From Coxiellaceae bacterium (lineage in GTDB: Bacteria > Pseudomonadota > Gammaproteobacteria > Coxiellales > Coxiellaceae), in NCBI GenBank assembly GCA_014238445.1, contig JABABC010000162.1, forward strand, positions 1-19,870: 19,870 bases of DNA, written 5' to 3'. This document shows, piece by piece, positions 7,969-14,970 of the stretch (within the stretch, counting starts at the first letter, position 1; each line of letters starts with the position of its first letter). The translations under genes and the position numbers were made by a program. The notes below the pieces were generated by a model that was given only the letters and a program-made list of their open reading frames with translations, searched no databases and was not told the DNA's origin.

Positions 7969-8177
7969 TAAAGTCTATTTGAAAGAGCATAAAATACACA
8001 GTTTCAAAACAATGGTGTGAATGATAAGGGTTCAATTTAGGTGAATGGATGCAGTATATGTTTTCCTATCTTTCATCATCAGTACTAATTCCCTGTCAAT
8101 ACAAAGCACCCATTTAGAGCTTCATTCAAAACGACATTAATCCATGAGGAGGGTCCAAAGTGATGCGCTGTATATTG

Positions 8178-8199
8178 TCATGAAAATGATACTTCATGA
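8178..8199. repeat. 7-bp inverted repeat upstream of the rpmH promoter
   Basis: TCATGAA at 8178-8184 and TTCATGA at 8193-8199 are separated by 8 bases, centred about 53 bases before the rpmH -35 element. It could be an operator or chance. The rest of 7991-8238 shows no reading frame or RNA gene I can support. Confidence 0.3.
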
Positions 8200-8238
8200 G
8201 TCCGCAGTTCATCTTTATTTCAATTTGAAGAGTGGTGG

Positions 8239-8267
8239 TTGACACTATTGTGCCTCTGCTCTATGAT
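8239..8267 (+). promoter_or_regulatory. Strong sigma-70 promoter of the rpmH operon
   Basis: A consensus TTGACA (8239-8244) is followed after exactly 17 bases by TATGAT (8262-8267), which matches five of six -10 positions. Transcription would start near 8274, giving a leader of about 30 bases before the rpmH ATG. A near-consensus promoter suits a ribosomal protein gene. Confidence 0.8.
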
Positions 8268-8306
8268 TGCGTTTTTCCGTGACTAGCTAGCTATCGAGAA
8301 TCCCTA

Positions 8307-8441
8307 ATGAAAAGAACATTTCAACCCAGTAATCTTAAAAGAAAACGCACGCATGGTTTTCGTGCAAGAATGGCTACTGTCGGTGGCCGTGCTGTCATTC
8401 GACGTCGTCGTGCCAAAGGAAGGAAGAAACTAAGTGCCTGA
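8307..8441 (+). CDS. rpmH: 50S ribosomal protein L34
   Basis: A 44-residue highly basic protein beginning MKRTFQPSNLKRKRTHGFRA and ending in a cluster of Arg/Lys residues, which is the universal L34 pattern and length. L34 is a late-assembling protein of the large ribosomal subunit. The gene lies 40 bases downstream of a near-consensus promoter and its last 8 bases overlap the rnpA start. It is too short for a standard open-frame list but is unmistakable. Confidence 0.97.
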   Translation: MKRTFQPSNLKRKRTHGFRARMATVGGRAVIRRRRAKGRKKLSA

Positions 8442-8799
8442 TAAATATTGTTTTAAAAGGACTAGTCGATTATTAAACCGACCCTCCTTTCAAGCAGTAT
8501 TTCAAGCAAAAAAGAAACGATTTGGTGGCTGTTTTGTGCTTTATTCTCAGCAAAATCAACTTAATTACCCAAGGATTGGTATTATTTTATCTAAAAAACA
8601 AGTGCGATTAGCCTGTGATCGTAATCGAGTACGTCGCATCATTCGTGAATCTTTTAGACATCATCGCATCAACTTACCTAATAGTGATTTTGTATTAGTC
8701 GGCCTTCATCGGATGCAACAATTAACCTCACAAGAAATTGTTCAATGCATAGAAAAACAATGGCAATATTTTCAACAGCCTTACGCCATAGCCTCTTAG
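8434..8799 (+). CDS. rnpA: Ribonuclease P protein component
   Basis: The 121-residue basic protein subunit of RNase P, which helps the catalytic RNA bind and cut the 5' leader of pre-tRNAs. The signature RNR motif is present as CDRNRVRRIIRESFR at about 61-75, preceded by the PRIGIILSKK strand. The start is GTG at 8434, inside the end of rpmH in another frame (8-base overlap), with AGGAAGGAAG just upstream as Shine-Dalgarno. The rpmH-rnpA-yidD-yidC-mnmE order is the classical one. The 3' end overlaps the beginning of yidD by about 40 bases. Confidence 0.96.
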   Translation: MPDKYCFKRTSRLLNRPSFQAVFQAKKKRFGGCFVLYSQQNQLNYPRIGIILSKKQVRLACDRNRVRRIIRESFRHHRINLPNSDFVLVGLHRMQQLTSQEIVQCIEKQWQYFQQPYAIAS

Positions 8800-9023
8800 G
8801 CTGTATCACCCTGTATCAGTGGTGTATTAGCCCTTGGTTGGGGGGGTGTTGTCGATTTACACCAACATGCTCAGAATACACCAAGGAAGCCATATTACAG
8901 TATGGTGCCCTTCAAGGGGTGAAGCAGGGTTTGTCTCGGATTATACGATGTCGACCTGGGTGTCAATGGGGATATGACCCGATCGATGCACGATCATCCA
9001 GCAAACTATCCAATAAAATTTGA
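8760..9023 (+). CDS. yidD: Membrane protein insertion efficiency factor YidD
   Basis: A small protein that assists YidC-dependent membrane insertion; it lies at the inner face of the cytoplasmic membrane through an amphipathic N-terminus. The diagnostic Cys-containing core is present: YQWCISPWLGGCCRFTPTCSEYT, then RIIRCRPGCQWGYDPI. I chose the ATG at 8760 because it places the YQ..ISP motif at residue 19, as I recall for the E. coli protein; an in-frame ATG at 8745 would add five residues, and neither start has a clear Shine-Dalgarno. It overlaps the end of rnpA in another frame, as is usual. A run of seven G lies inside the Gly-Gly codons of the conserved core. Confidence 0.94.
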   Translation: MAIFSTALRHSLLGCITLYQWCISPWLGGCCRFTPTCSEYTKEAILQYGALQGVKQGLSRIIRCRPGCQWGYDPIDARSSSKLSNKI

Positions 9024-9070
9024 CGCAAATTAGCTGAACTTAAAATAAAATTTTACATAATGGGGATAAG

Positions 9071-10735
9071 ATGGACATTAAACGAATACTCTTATACATC
9101 GCACTCGCAGCGGTTGCTACCATGCTGTGGTCACAGTGGAAGCAAGAGAACCCTACTCAGGTGCATCAGGTCACACCCCAGACTGAATTGGTCTCCCCGG
9201 CCTCAGCTACAGCTGAGGGGCGGTATATGCCTACAGCAGCCTCACCTTCAAGCTCTCACGATTCTCACCCAGCAGCGATGGTACATACATCCACCCAAAA
9301 TAGTTCTCTCATTACCGTGCAAACAGACGTGATGCACATAGGGATTAACTTAAAGACAGGGGATTTAGTACAGGCACAATTACCTCAGTATGCAGTTTCA
9401 TTAGACCAACCTAATCAGCCTGTACAAATACTTGGCAATAAACCTGGAGCACAATACGAGCTACAAAGTGGTGTGATTGCCTCAACAACCTTAAAAACAC
9501 CCATTCAATTTCATGCAGACCAAATGCATTATACACTAGAGCCAGGACAGCATACCTTATCCGTTCAACTAACAGCACAATCGGGTGATTTAACGATTAC
9601 CAAAACCTACCAATTTTTTCAGGGGAAATATCAAGCCTCTTTGAAAACTACCGTTAATAACCATGGTCATAAAGACTGGACTGGGCAGTGGTTTCAGCAA
9701 ATTACGCGCCAAAATGTTCCGAGCTCAACCCACCATATTCGTTCCTATGATGGTGCGGCCATTTCAAGTCAAAAAACACCCTATGAAAAAGTTAGTTTTG
9801 CTTCCATGGATAAAACACCTATTCGAAAACCCATTGCTGGCGGATGGGTGGCCATGCAGCAACCTTATTTTGTCTCTGCATGGGTGCCACCGACTGCGCC
9901 AACGTATGATTATTATAGCCATGTTGCTAAGCCTCGTGATGGCGGCGCCAACTTGTACACAATTGGTTATGTGAGCCAACCTTGGACAGTGGCTGCTGGT
10001 AAGAGTCAGGAGCAAGTGAGTCAACTGTATATCGGACCAGAAATTGCAAAAGATTTATCACCAGTGGCACCAGCTTTAAAGTTAACCATTGATTATGGTT
10101 GGCTATCTCCTGTATCCAGTGTGATTTTTTCAGTGATGAATTACATTCATGATGTCGTTGGTAATTGGGGATGGTCTATTGTTTTAGTGACTTTATTGAT
10201 TAAATTATTATTCTATTGGCCCTCTGCGCAAAGTTATAAGTCCATGGCGAAGATGCGTAAGGTTCAGCCTCGTCTCCTAGCCTTAAAAGAACGGTTTGGA
10301 AGTGATAAAGCAGGATTAAGTAAGGCTACGATGGAATTTTATCGTAAAGAAAAAGTGAACCCGATGGGGGGGTGCTTGCCGATGATTATCCAGATCCCTG
10401 TATTTTTTGCTTTGTATTACGTATTGATTGAAAGTGTGGAACTACGCCAGGCACCTTTTATTTTTTGGATACATGATCTATCGATTAAAGACCCATACTA
10501 TGTGTTACCACTGTTAATGGGTTTATCGATGTTTTTGCAACAAAGACTAAGCCCAGCACCACCAGATCCCACTCAAGCTAAAATGATGATGTTAATGCCT
10601 GTAGTATTTACGGTTGTTTTTTTATCGTTTCCAGCAGGGTTGGTGTTGTACTGGTTGACTAATAATGTACTGAGTATTGGCCAACAGTGGTATGTCATGA
10701 AAACCTTTGATGATAAAAAAAAACGAAAAAAGTAG
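9071..10735 (+). CDS. yidC: Membrane protein insertase YidC
   Basis: Inner-membrane insertase/chaperone that works alone or with SecYEG. It has 554 residues, near the usual proteobacterial length. An N-terminal membrane segment (about 5-20) is followed by a Thr/Ser/Pro-rich linker, a large periplasmic domain (about 80-330), and the conserved five-segment C-terminal core from about 345: YGWLSPVSS, AKMRKVQPRL, KVNPMGGCLPMIIQIPVFFALYY, SVELRQAPF.FWIHDLS, then GLVLYWLTNN and a Lys-rich tail (KKKRKK). The hydrophilic-groove Arg of E. coli YidC (in TM2) aligns with Lys 378 here, a conservative change. A GGGGA precedes the ATG. It is followed after a short gap by mnmE. Confidence 0.96.
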   Translation: MDIKRILLYIALAAVATMLWSQWKQENPTQVHQVTPQTELVSPASATAEGRYMPTAASPSSSHDSHPAAMVHTSTQNSSLITVQTDVMHIGINLKTGDLVQAQLPQYAVSLDQPNQPVQILGNKPGAQYELQSGVIASTTLKTPIQFHADQMHYTLEPGQHTLSVQLTAQSGDLTITKTYQFFQGKYQASLKTTVNNHGHKDWTGQWFQQITRQNVPSSTHHIRSYDGAAISSQKTPYEKVSFASMDKTPIRKPIAGGWVAMQQPYFVSAWVPPTAPTYDYYSHVAKPRDGGANLYTIGYVSQPWTVAAGKSQEQVSQLYIGPEIAKDLSPVAPALKLTIDYGWLSPVSSVIFSVMNYIHDVVGNWGWSIVLVTLLIKLLFYWPSAQSYKSMAKMRKVQPRLLALKERFGSDKAGLSKATMEFYRKEKVNPMGGCLPMIIQIPVFFALYYVLIESVELRQAPFIFWIHDLSIKDPYYVLPLLMGLSMFLQQRLSPAPPDPTQAKMMMLMPVVFTVVFLSFPAGLVLYWLTNNVLSIGQQWYVMKTFDDKKKRKK

Positions 10736-10778
10736 ATCTTCTTAAGACACCCAGTCATCTTTTGTAGTGAGACATAGC

Positions 10779-12140
10779 ATGGGCACAACCATTGCAGCTA
10801 TAGCGACTCCACCAGGACGGGGCGGCATTGGGATTGTTCGGATCTCAGGTCCTCTTGCTGCTAAGGTTGGCCAAGCTATTATTCGGAAAATATTAACCCC
10901 ACGCCAAGCAACTTTTTGCACGTTCAATCACCCGGAGGGTTTTCCGCTCGATGAAGGGATAGCACTTTATTTCAAGGCGCCTCATTCGTTTACCGGGGAA
11001 GATGTCGTCGAGTTACAAGGCCATGGTGGAATAGCGGTGTTACATCACGTATTAGATGCTGTGTGTGAGGCCGGAGCGACAATGGCTCGTCCAGGCGAGT
11101 TTTCAGAACGCGCGTTTTTGAATGGAAAAATAGATCTTATTCAAGCAGAGGCTGTCGCTGATTTGATTGATGCTAGTTCGAGTCAAGCAGTGCAGGGCGC
11201 CCTACGGTCATTACAAGGTGAGTTTTCTAATGCGATAACTGCATTAACTGATCAAGTGACTCATGTTCGTGTGATCTTAGAGTCCGCACTCGACTTTTCT
11301 GACGAAGAGATCCCTTTAATCGATGCCCAACAAGTAGAAATGTATGTATCACAATTAGAAGAGGCCACTGCAACAACGATAGGATTAGCCCAACAAGGCT
11401 CGCGCTTACAAGTAGGGTTGTCGATAGTTATTTTAGGTCAACCGAATGCTGGAAAATCCAGCTTATTAAACTGCTTGGCAAAAAAAGAAGCCGCTATTGT
11501 GACAGACATCGCGGGGACAACGCGTGATGTTTTGCAAGAATCTATAAACATTCAAGGTATGCCACTTCATATTGTTGATACCGCAGGCCTTCGGGAAACC
11601 CAGAATATTATTGAACAGGAGGGTGTTCGACGGGCATGGGAAGAGGCTAAGGGAGCAGACGTGATAGTCTGGGTACTAGACAGTAGTGATAGTACATTGT
11701 CGATGGATGCATTGAAACAGCAGTATATCACCATTCAAAAAACCATCACGTCTCAGATTCCGATGGTTATTGTCCTTAACAAAATTGACTTAGGGAATAC
11801 ACTTCTTTTACCGAATGCGCTACAAGACCTCCCAAGATTTATGGTATCTGCAAAACACGACCAAGGAATTTCGAGTTTTACGGAGTACCTCTTGGAAGTG
11901 GCTGGGTTACAGTGTAGTAGTACGGGTGTATTTAGTGCGCGCGCTCGCCATATTCAGGCATTGCAGCAAGCCTTGCAACATATTCAGCACAGCCTATTGA
12001 TATTCCAACAAGCACAAGCTTATGAATTAGTCGCAGAAGAACTTAAAATGGCTCAACATGCCTTGGGGGAGATAACGGGGCAAGTAACCAGTGATGATCT
12101 TTTAGGGGAAATATTTTCAACGTTTTGTATTGGTAAGTAA
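10779..12140 (+). CDS. mnmE: tRNA uridine-5-carboxymethylaminomethyl modification GTPase MnmE
   Basis: GTPase that with MnmG modifies uridine 34 at the wobble position of certain tRNAs, using a one-carbon unit from a folate. The N-terminal folate-binding domain opens with IAAIATPPGRGGIGIVRISG. The inserted G domain has G1 GQPNAGKS (about 220-227), G2 GTTRD (246-250), G3 DTAG (267-270), G4 NKID and a G5-like SAK. The C-terminal catalytic Cys sits in the final FCIGK. An in-frame GTG at 10767 would add four residues, but the ATG at 10779 gives 453 residues, matching the family. No strong Shine-Dalgarno is visible for either. Confidence 0.96.
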   Translation: MGTTIAAIATPPGRGGIGIVRISGPLAAKVGQAIIRKILTPRQATFCTFNHPEGFPLDEGIALYFKAPHSFTGEDVVELQGHGGIAVLHHVLDAVCEAGATMARPGEFSERAFLNGKIDLIQAEAVADLIDASSSQAVQGALRSLQGEFSNAITALTDQVTHVRVILESALDFSDEEIPLIDAQQVEMYVSQLEEATATTIGLAQQGSRLQVGLSIVILGQPNAGKSSLLNCLAKKEAAIVTDIAGTTRDVLQESINIQGMPLHIVDTAGLRETQNIIEQEGVRRAWEEAKGADVIVWVLDSSDSTLSMDALKQQYITIQKTITSQIPMVIVLNKIDLGNTLLLPNALQDLPRFMVSAKHDQGISSFTEYLLEVAGLQCSSTGVFSARARHIQALQQALQHIQHSLLIFQQAQAYELVAEELKMAQHALGEITGQVTSDDLLGEIFSTFCIGK

Positions 12141-12222
12141 GCTATGCTAGCAAAGTAGATGATTGAATTCACTCGATGCACGTATTAGTATGATGTGAAT
12201 TTTAGAGATGAGGGCCAATGGA

Positions 12223-13269
12223 ATGATGACTCAGCGAAATCGATGCCTTCAACGATGGTTTCAGTGTGCATGCCTGATATTCTGTTTGGCCGTATGGGGT
12301 AGTTTTGGTGTCGCTCAGGCATCAACCCATGATGATAGGTCAAAGACACCCGTACCTGTGCAGGTTTTTTTCACAATCGATGACCTTTCTCAAATGGATG
12401 CCAAAGCTGATACTTTTACGTTGTATTATACATTAAGTTATACCTGGCAAGGTGAGCAAAAAGCGCCGTTAACGATAGTGCGATATAACAATGAGGCTGC
12501 CATACAGTTTTTGAAATCCACTTGGACACCAGGGATTAGGTTCGGAAATACGGCTGAGAAGCCGGTTGTGATCAGTCGACTGGTTACCACAGATCGGAAG
12601 GGTATGATTCGTGTTGATCAATATGGTTATGTGACATTACAAGCCAGATACCATTTTAAAAATTACCCGTTTGACACACAAACTTTTCCCATTTCAGTTA
12701 GAGCATCTGATCCGGCTGTGGTGATTCAGGCATTGGGGAATTCGGTTGATATTTCACATGCAGCACAATTACTATCATGGCGATTTAAAGGGCTCACTTA
12801 TTCAACGCAAGACGTCCCTGATTACTTTCATCAGGAACAGTTGAGTGAATTAAGCATATCTCTGACATTAAAGCGCAGTGAATTATTCTACATTACGAAA
12901 ATGTATGTGCCTTTGTTCATTTTCATGTTCATTACATGTGCTGTTGTTTGTTACCCTAACGCCGAGTTGCGTTTCAAAATACCGATTTTGTTAACGTGTT
13001 TAGTGTTAATTTCACTGTTCTCTTTGAGAGTCCTGCCTGAAATTCCTCATGTTAGTTATTTGACGCGTTTGGATAAGATGGTTGGTGTCAGTCGACTTTG
13101 GTTGGTGTTGGTTTTCTTGTATAGTTTAATACGATATTTTAGATGTCATTCACGTGGTGAAACAGCGGAGACTGTTTTTTCAAAAAAACAGTTGATTGTT
13201 CCAGGATTATTTCTAGTGTTGTATCTGTGTATTTGGCTGTATGCTGTGTTGTCAGGGATATTGTTATAA
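12223..13269 (+). CDS. Bacterial pentameric ligand-gated ion channel homologue (GLIC/ELIC-like)
   Basis: A 348-residue protein with the plan of prokaryotic Cys-loop-family channels. A basic, hydrophobic signal peptide ends near a VAQA-S site (about residue 34). The beta-sandwich extracellular domain (about 42-220) contains WTPGIRFGN (about 101-109), equivalent to the WxPxxxxxN loop, and YPFDTQTFPI (148-157), the FPFD loop without the two disulfide cysteines, as in bacterial members. Four membrane segments follow: M1 (about 224-243, with Pro 230), M2 (about 250-270), a LPEIPHVSYLTRLDK M2-M3 loop, M3 (about 290-306) and M4 (about 324-346). The ATG at 12223 has GAGGG eight bases upstream and is preferred over ATG 12208. 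It sits 82 bases past mnmE and just before the transsulfuration enzyme gene. Ligand and ion cannot be told from sequence. Confidence 0.85.
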   Translation: MMTQRNRCLQRWFQCACLIFCLAVWGSFGVAQASTHDDRSKTPVPVQVFFTIDDLSQMDAKADTFTLYYTLSYTWQGEQKAPLTIVRYNNEAAIQFLKSTWTPGIRFGNTAEKPVVISRLVTTDRKGMIRVDQYGYVTLQARYHFKNYPFDTQTFPISVRASDPAVVIQALGNSVDISHAAQLLSWRFKGLTYSTQDVPDYFHQEQLSELSISLTLKRSELFYITKMYVPLFIFMFITCAVVCYPNAELRFKIPILLTCLVLISLFSLRVLPEIPHVSYLTRLDKMVGVSRLWLVLVFLYSLIRYFRCHSRGETAETVFSKKQLIVPGLFLVLYLCIWLYAVLSGILL

Positions 13270-13297
13270 GTGAATTTGAGTCAGTTTCAGAGAGAAG

Positions 13298-14464
13298 GTG
13301 GAAGTTTTGAAAAAGAGTCAGGATTGGCATATATCAACTCAAACAGCACACTGTGCAACTTATCAAGAAGTTAAAACCGGCGCTTTAGCGGTTCCCATTT
13401 TTGCTACATCCACATTTGAGCAGCAAGCTCCTGGCGAACATTTTGGGTATGATTATGCGCGCTCAGGTAACCCAACACGTGCTGCCTATGAAAAAGCAGT
13501 GGCGGACTTAGAGGGGGGGCAACAAGGATTTGCGTTTTCGTCGGGCATGGCGGCCATTCATACTGTATTAGATGTGTTAGAGCATGGTTCTCACGTGATT
13601 GCTAATGAAGACATGTATGGTGGAACACATCGTTTGTTGTTCCAGGTTAAAAAGCAAACCTCTAATTTGACAACTACATGTGTTGACTTTACTCAAATTA
13701 AACAAGTGGAACGTGCTATTACGCCGAAGACTAAAATGCTCTGGATTGAAACACCTAGCAACCCGCTTTTAAGCATTGTAGATCTCCCAGCTATCATTGA
13801 CCTTGCCAGGGCTCATCGATTATTGGTGGTTGTGGATAATACGTTTGCAACGCCTTACTTACAACGCCCCTTAGACTTAGGTGCAGACATTGTTATACAT
13901 TCAGCGACGAAATATTTGAATGGTCATTGTGATGTTGTGAGTGGTGTAGCAGTTGTAGGGGATAATAAGGTTATTCAAGAACGAGTCGCCTTTTTACATA
14001 ATGCCTCTGGTGCAATAGCCTCACCATTTGATAGTTTTTTGGTGTTAAGGGGTATGAAAACCTTAGCTTTACGCATGAAGCAGCAATGTGCTAATGCTTT
14101 AATTGTCGCACAGTATTTATCGCAACAGCCGAAGGTGCAAAAAACGTATTACCCAGGCCTTGAGTCACACCCACAACACGCGCTCGCGCAGCGTCAAATG
14201 GCAGCTTACGGTGGGATGGTCTCTTTCGAGTTATTAAATCATGAGGCTGTTGAAAAATGTTTAAAGCAGCTGAGCATCTTTACATTAGCGGAAAGTTTGG
14301 GGGGTATTCAGAGTCTTGTGTCACACCCAGCTATGATGACGCATGCAGCGATACCCGTCGAACAACGTGAAAAATATGGTATAACAGACAGCTTATTACG
14401 GTTATCTATCGGTATTGAATCCGAGGCTGATCTCATACAGGATTTAGAGAGGGCATTGTCATAG
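13298..14464 (+). CDS. Cystathionine gamma-synthase / gamma-lyase family PLP enzyme
   Basis: A 388-residue PLP enzyme of the Cys/Met-metabolism family (MetB/MetC/CGL). Visible are YARSGNPTR (about 53-61), which binds the PLP phosphate from the neighbouring subunit, MYGGT with the ring-stacking Tyr 107, VVVDNTFATP with Asp 180 contacting the PLP nitrogen, and SATKYLNGH with Schiff-base Lys 205. The C-terminal ESLGGIQSLVSHPAMMTHA is typical of gamma-synthases and gamma-lyases rather than beta-lyases. With AhcY producing homocysteine nearby, a gamma-lyase in reverse transsulfuration or a gamma-synthase in methionine synthesis are both sensible; no cystathionine beta-synthase gene is visible to decide. 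The start is GTG at 13298 or TTG at 13307, the latter better placed after AAGGTGG. It overlaps the next gene by one base. Confidence 0.9.
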   Translation: MEVLKKSQDWHISTQTAHCATYQEVKTGALAVPIFATSTFEQQAPGEHFGYDYARSGNPTRAAYEKAVADLEGGQQGFAFSSGMAAIHTVLDVLEHGSHVIANEDMYGGTHRLLFQVKKQTSNLTTTCVDFTQIKQVERAITPKTKMLWIETPSNPLLSIVDLPAIIDLARAHRLLVVVDNTFATPYLQRPLDLGADIVIHSATKYLNGHCDVVSGVAVVGDNKVIQERVAFLHNASGAIASPFDSFLVLRGMKTLALRMKQQCANALIVAQYLSQQPKVQKTYYPGLESHPQHALAQRQMAAYGGMVSFELLNHEAVEKCLKQLSIFTLAESLGGIQSLVSHPAMMTHAAIPVEQREKYGITDSLLRLSIGIESEADLIQDLERALS

Positions 14465-14871
14465 TGTATCAAGTACTTAAGCAAATTACTTTTTGTTATG
14501 GGCACCGACTCATTCGTTATTCAGGAAAGTGTCAACATTTACATGGTCACGATGCTGTTGCAGAAATAGTCATTCAAAGTGAATCGCTGGATGAACGAGG
14601 TATGGTGGTTGATTTTTCGGATATCAAGGCCGATGTTTCGACCTGGATTGATCAATACCTAGATCATAAAATGTTGTTATGCAAAGAAGACCCCATGGTT
14701 GAACAACTACAAGCCTGTGGTGAGCCGCTGTTTTTAATGGCGGATAACCCAACCGCAGAGAACATTGCCCGTGTGATTTTTGAACAAACTGCCGCTATGG
14801 GGCACGACGTGGTTGAAGTACGCTTATGGGAGTCTTCGAGCAGTTGCGCAGTCTATCAGAGTAAGAGCTGA
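14464..14871 (+). CDS. queD: 6-pyruvoyl-tetrahydropterin synthase / QueD family protein
   Basis: A 135-residue T-fold enzyme. QueD (6-carboxytetrahydropterin synthase) performs an early step from dihydroneopterin triphosphate to queuosine, the modified G34 of some tRNAs. Zinc-binding His residues are H14 (CYGHRL), H27 and H29 (LHGHD); the catalytic Cys is C23 in GKCQHLHGH; the LDHKML segment (D67-H68) supplies the Asp-His pair, and Glu 123 lies in LWESSS. MVVDFSDIK is also conserved. Compared with E. coli QueD there is a longer segment between LDHKML and NPTAENIA. Start GTG overlaps the preceding stop by one base (translational coupling), with GAGAGGG about 10 bases upstream. The family also contains PTPS proteins with other roles, so the symbol is likely but not certain. 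Confidence 0.82.
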   Translation: MYQVLKQITFCYGHRLIRYSGKCQHLHGHDAVAEIVIQSESLDERGMVVDFSDIKADVSTWIDQYLDHKMLLCKEDPMVEQLQACGEPLFLMADNPTAENIARVIFEQTAAMGHDVVEVRLWESSSSCAVYQSKS

Positions 14872-14910
14872 TTGTATTTTGACCTTACTCTCAGGTATTC
14901 AATAAACCCA

Positions 14911-14939
14911 TGTTATTTAAGAAATAAATAATTTATACT
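14911..14939 (+). promoter_or_regulatory. Candidate promoter for metK-ahcY
   Basis: TATACT (14934-14939) matches five of six -10 positions; the region 17-18 bases upstream (TGTTAT) is a poor -35. Transcription would start near 14946, leaving a leader of about 25 bases. That leaves no room for a SAM-binding riboswitch between this promoter and the metK start. Confidence 0.35.
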
Positions 14940-14961
14940 GTGGGCTCGTTTGGATTTAACT

Positions 14962-14970
14962 GGGGGGGGG
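14962..14970 (+). repeat. Nine-G homopolymer directly before the metK start codon
   Basis: Nine consecutive G end at the base before ATG 14971. The tract replaces a normally spaced Shine-Dalgarno sequence. An in-frame TTG lies further upstream at 14950, but MetK homology begins only after the ATG. Confidence 0.85.

Larger units (their letters stand above)
7770..7990. other. Probable chromosomal replication origin (oriC)
   Basis: This is the core of a 675-base stretch without genes (7632-8306), immediately upstream of rpmH-rnpA, a common origin neighbourhood in gammaproteobacteria. It contains one perfect DnaA box and one single-mismatch box back to back (7800-7818), weaker two-mismatch matches at 7770-7778 (TTATACACT), 7843-7851 (TTTTACACA) and 7898-7906 (TTATCCAAT), then a strongly AT-rich tract from about 7861 to 7985 suitable for unwinding. 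In sampled lines the plus strand is richer in C to the left and in G to the right, including inside genes of either orientation, as expected at an origin. The dnaA gene is not adjacent, which is the main reason for caution. Confidence 0.55.

Noticed and set aside
7632..8306. tRNA, small RNA gene or CRISPR array in the long gene-free stretch
   Set aside because: No cloverleaf, no CCA-like acceptor pairing and no regularly spaced direct repeats; the short TAC repeats near 7924-7934 are just local low complexity.
9060..9332. 90-residue frame at the yidC start
   Set aside because: It is an out-of-frame shadow of yidC and shares the same start region.
14872..14970. Possible SAM or SAH riboswitch before metK
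   Set aside because: The gap is only 99 bases, AT-rich, with no multi-helix junction pattern I can pair; the candidate promoter leaves only about 25 leader bases.
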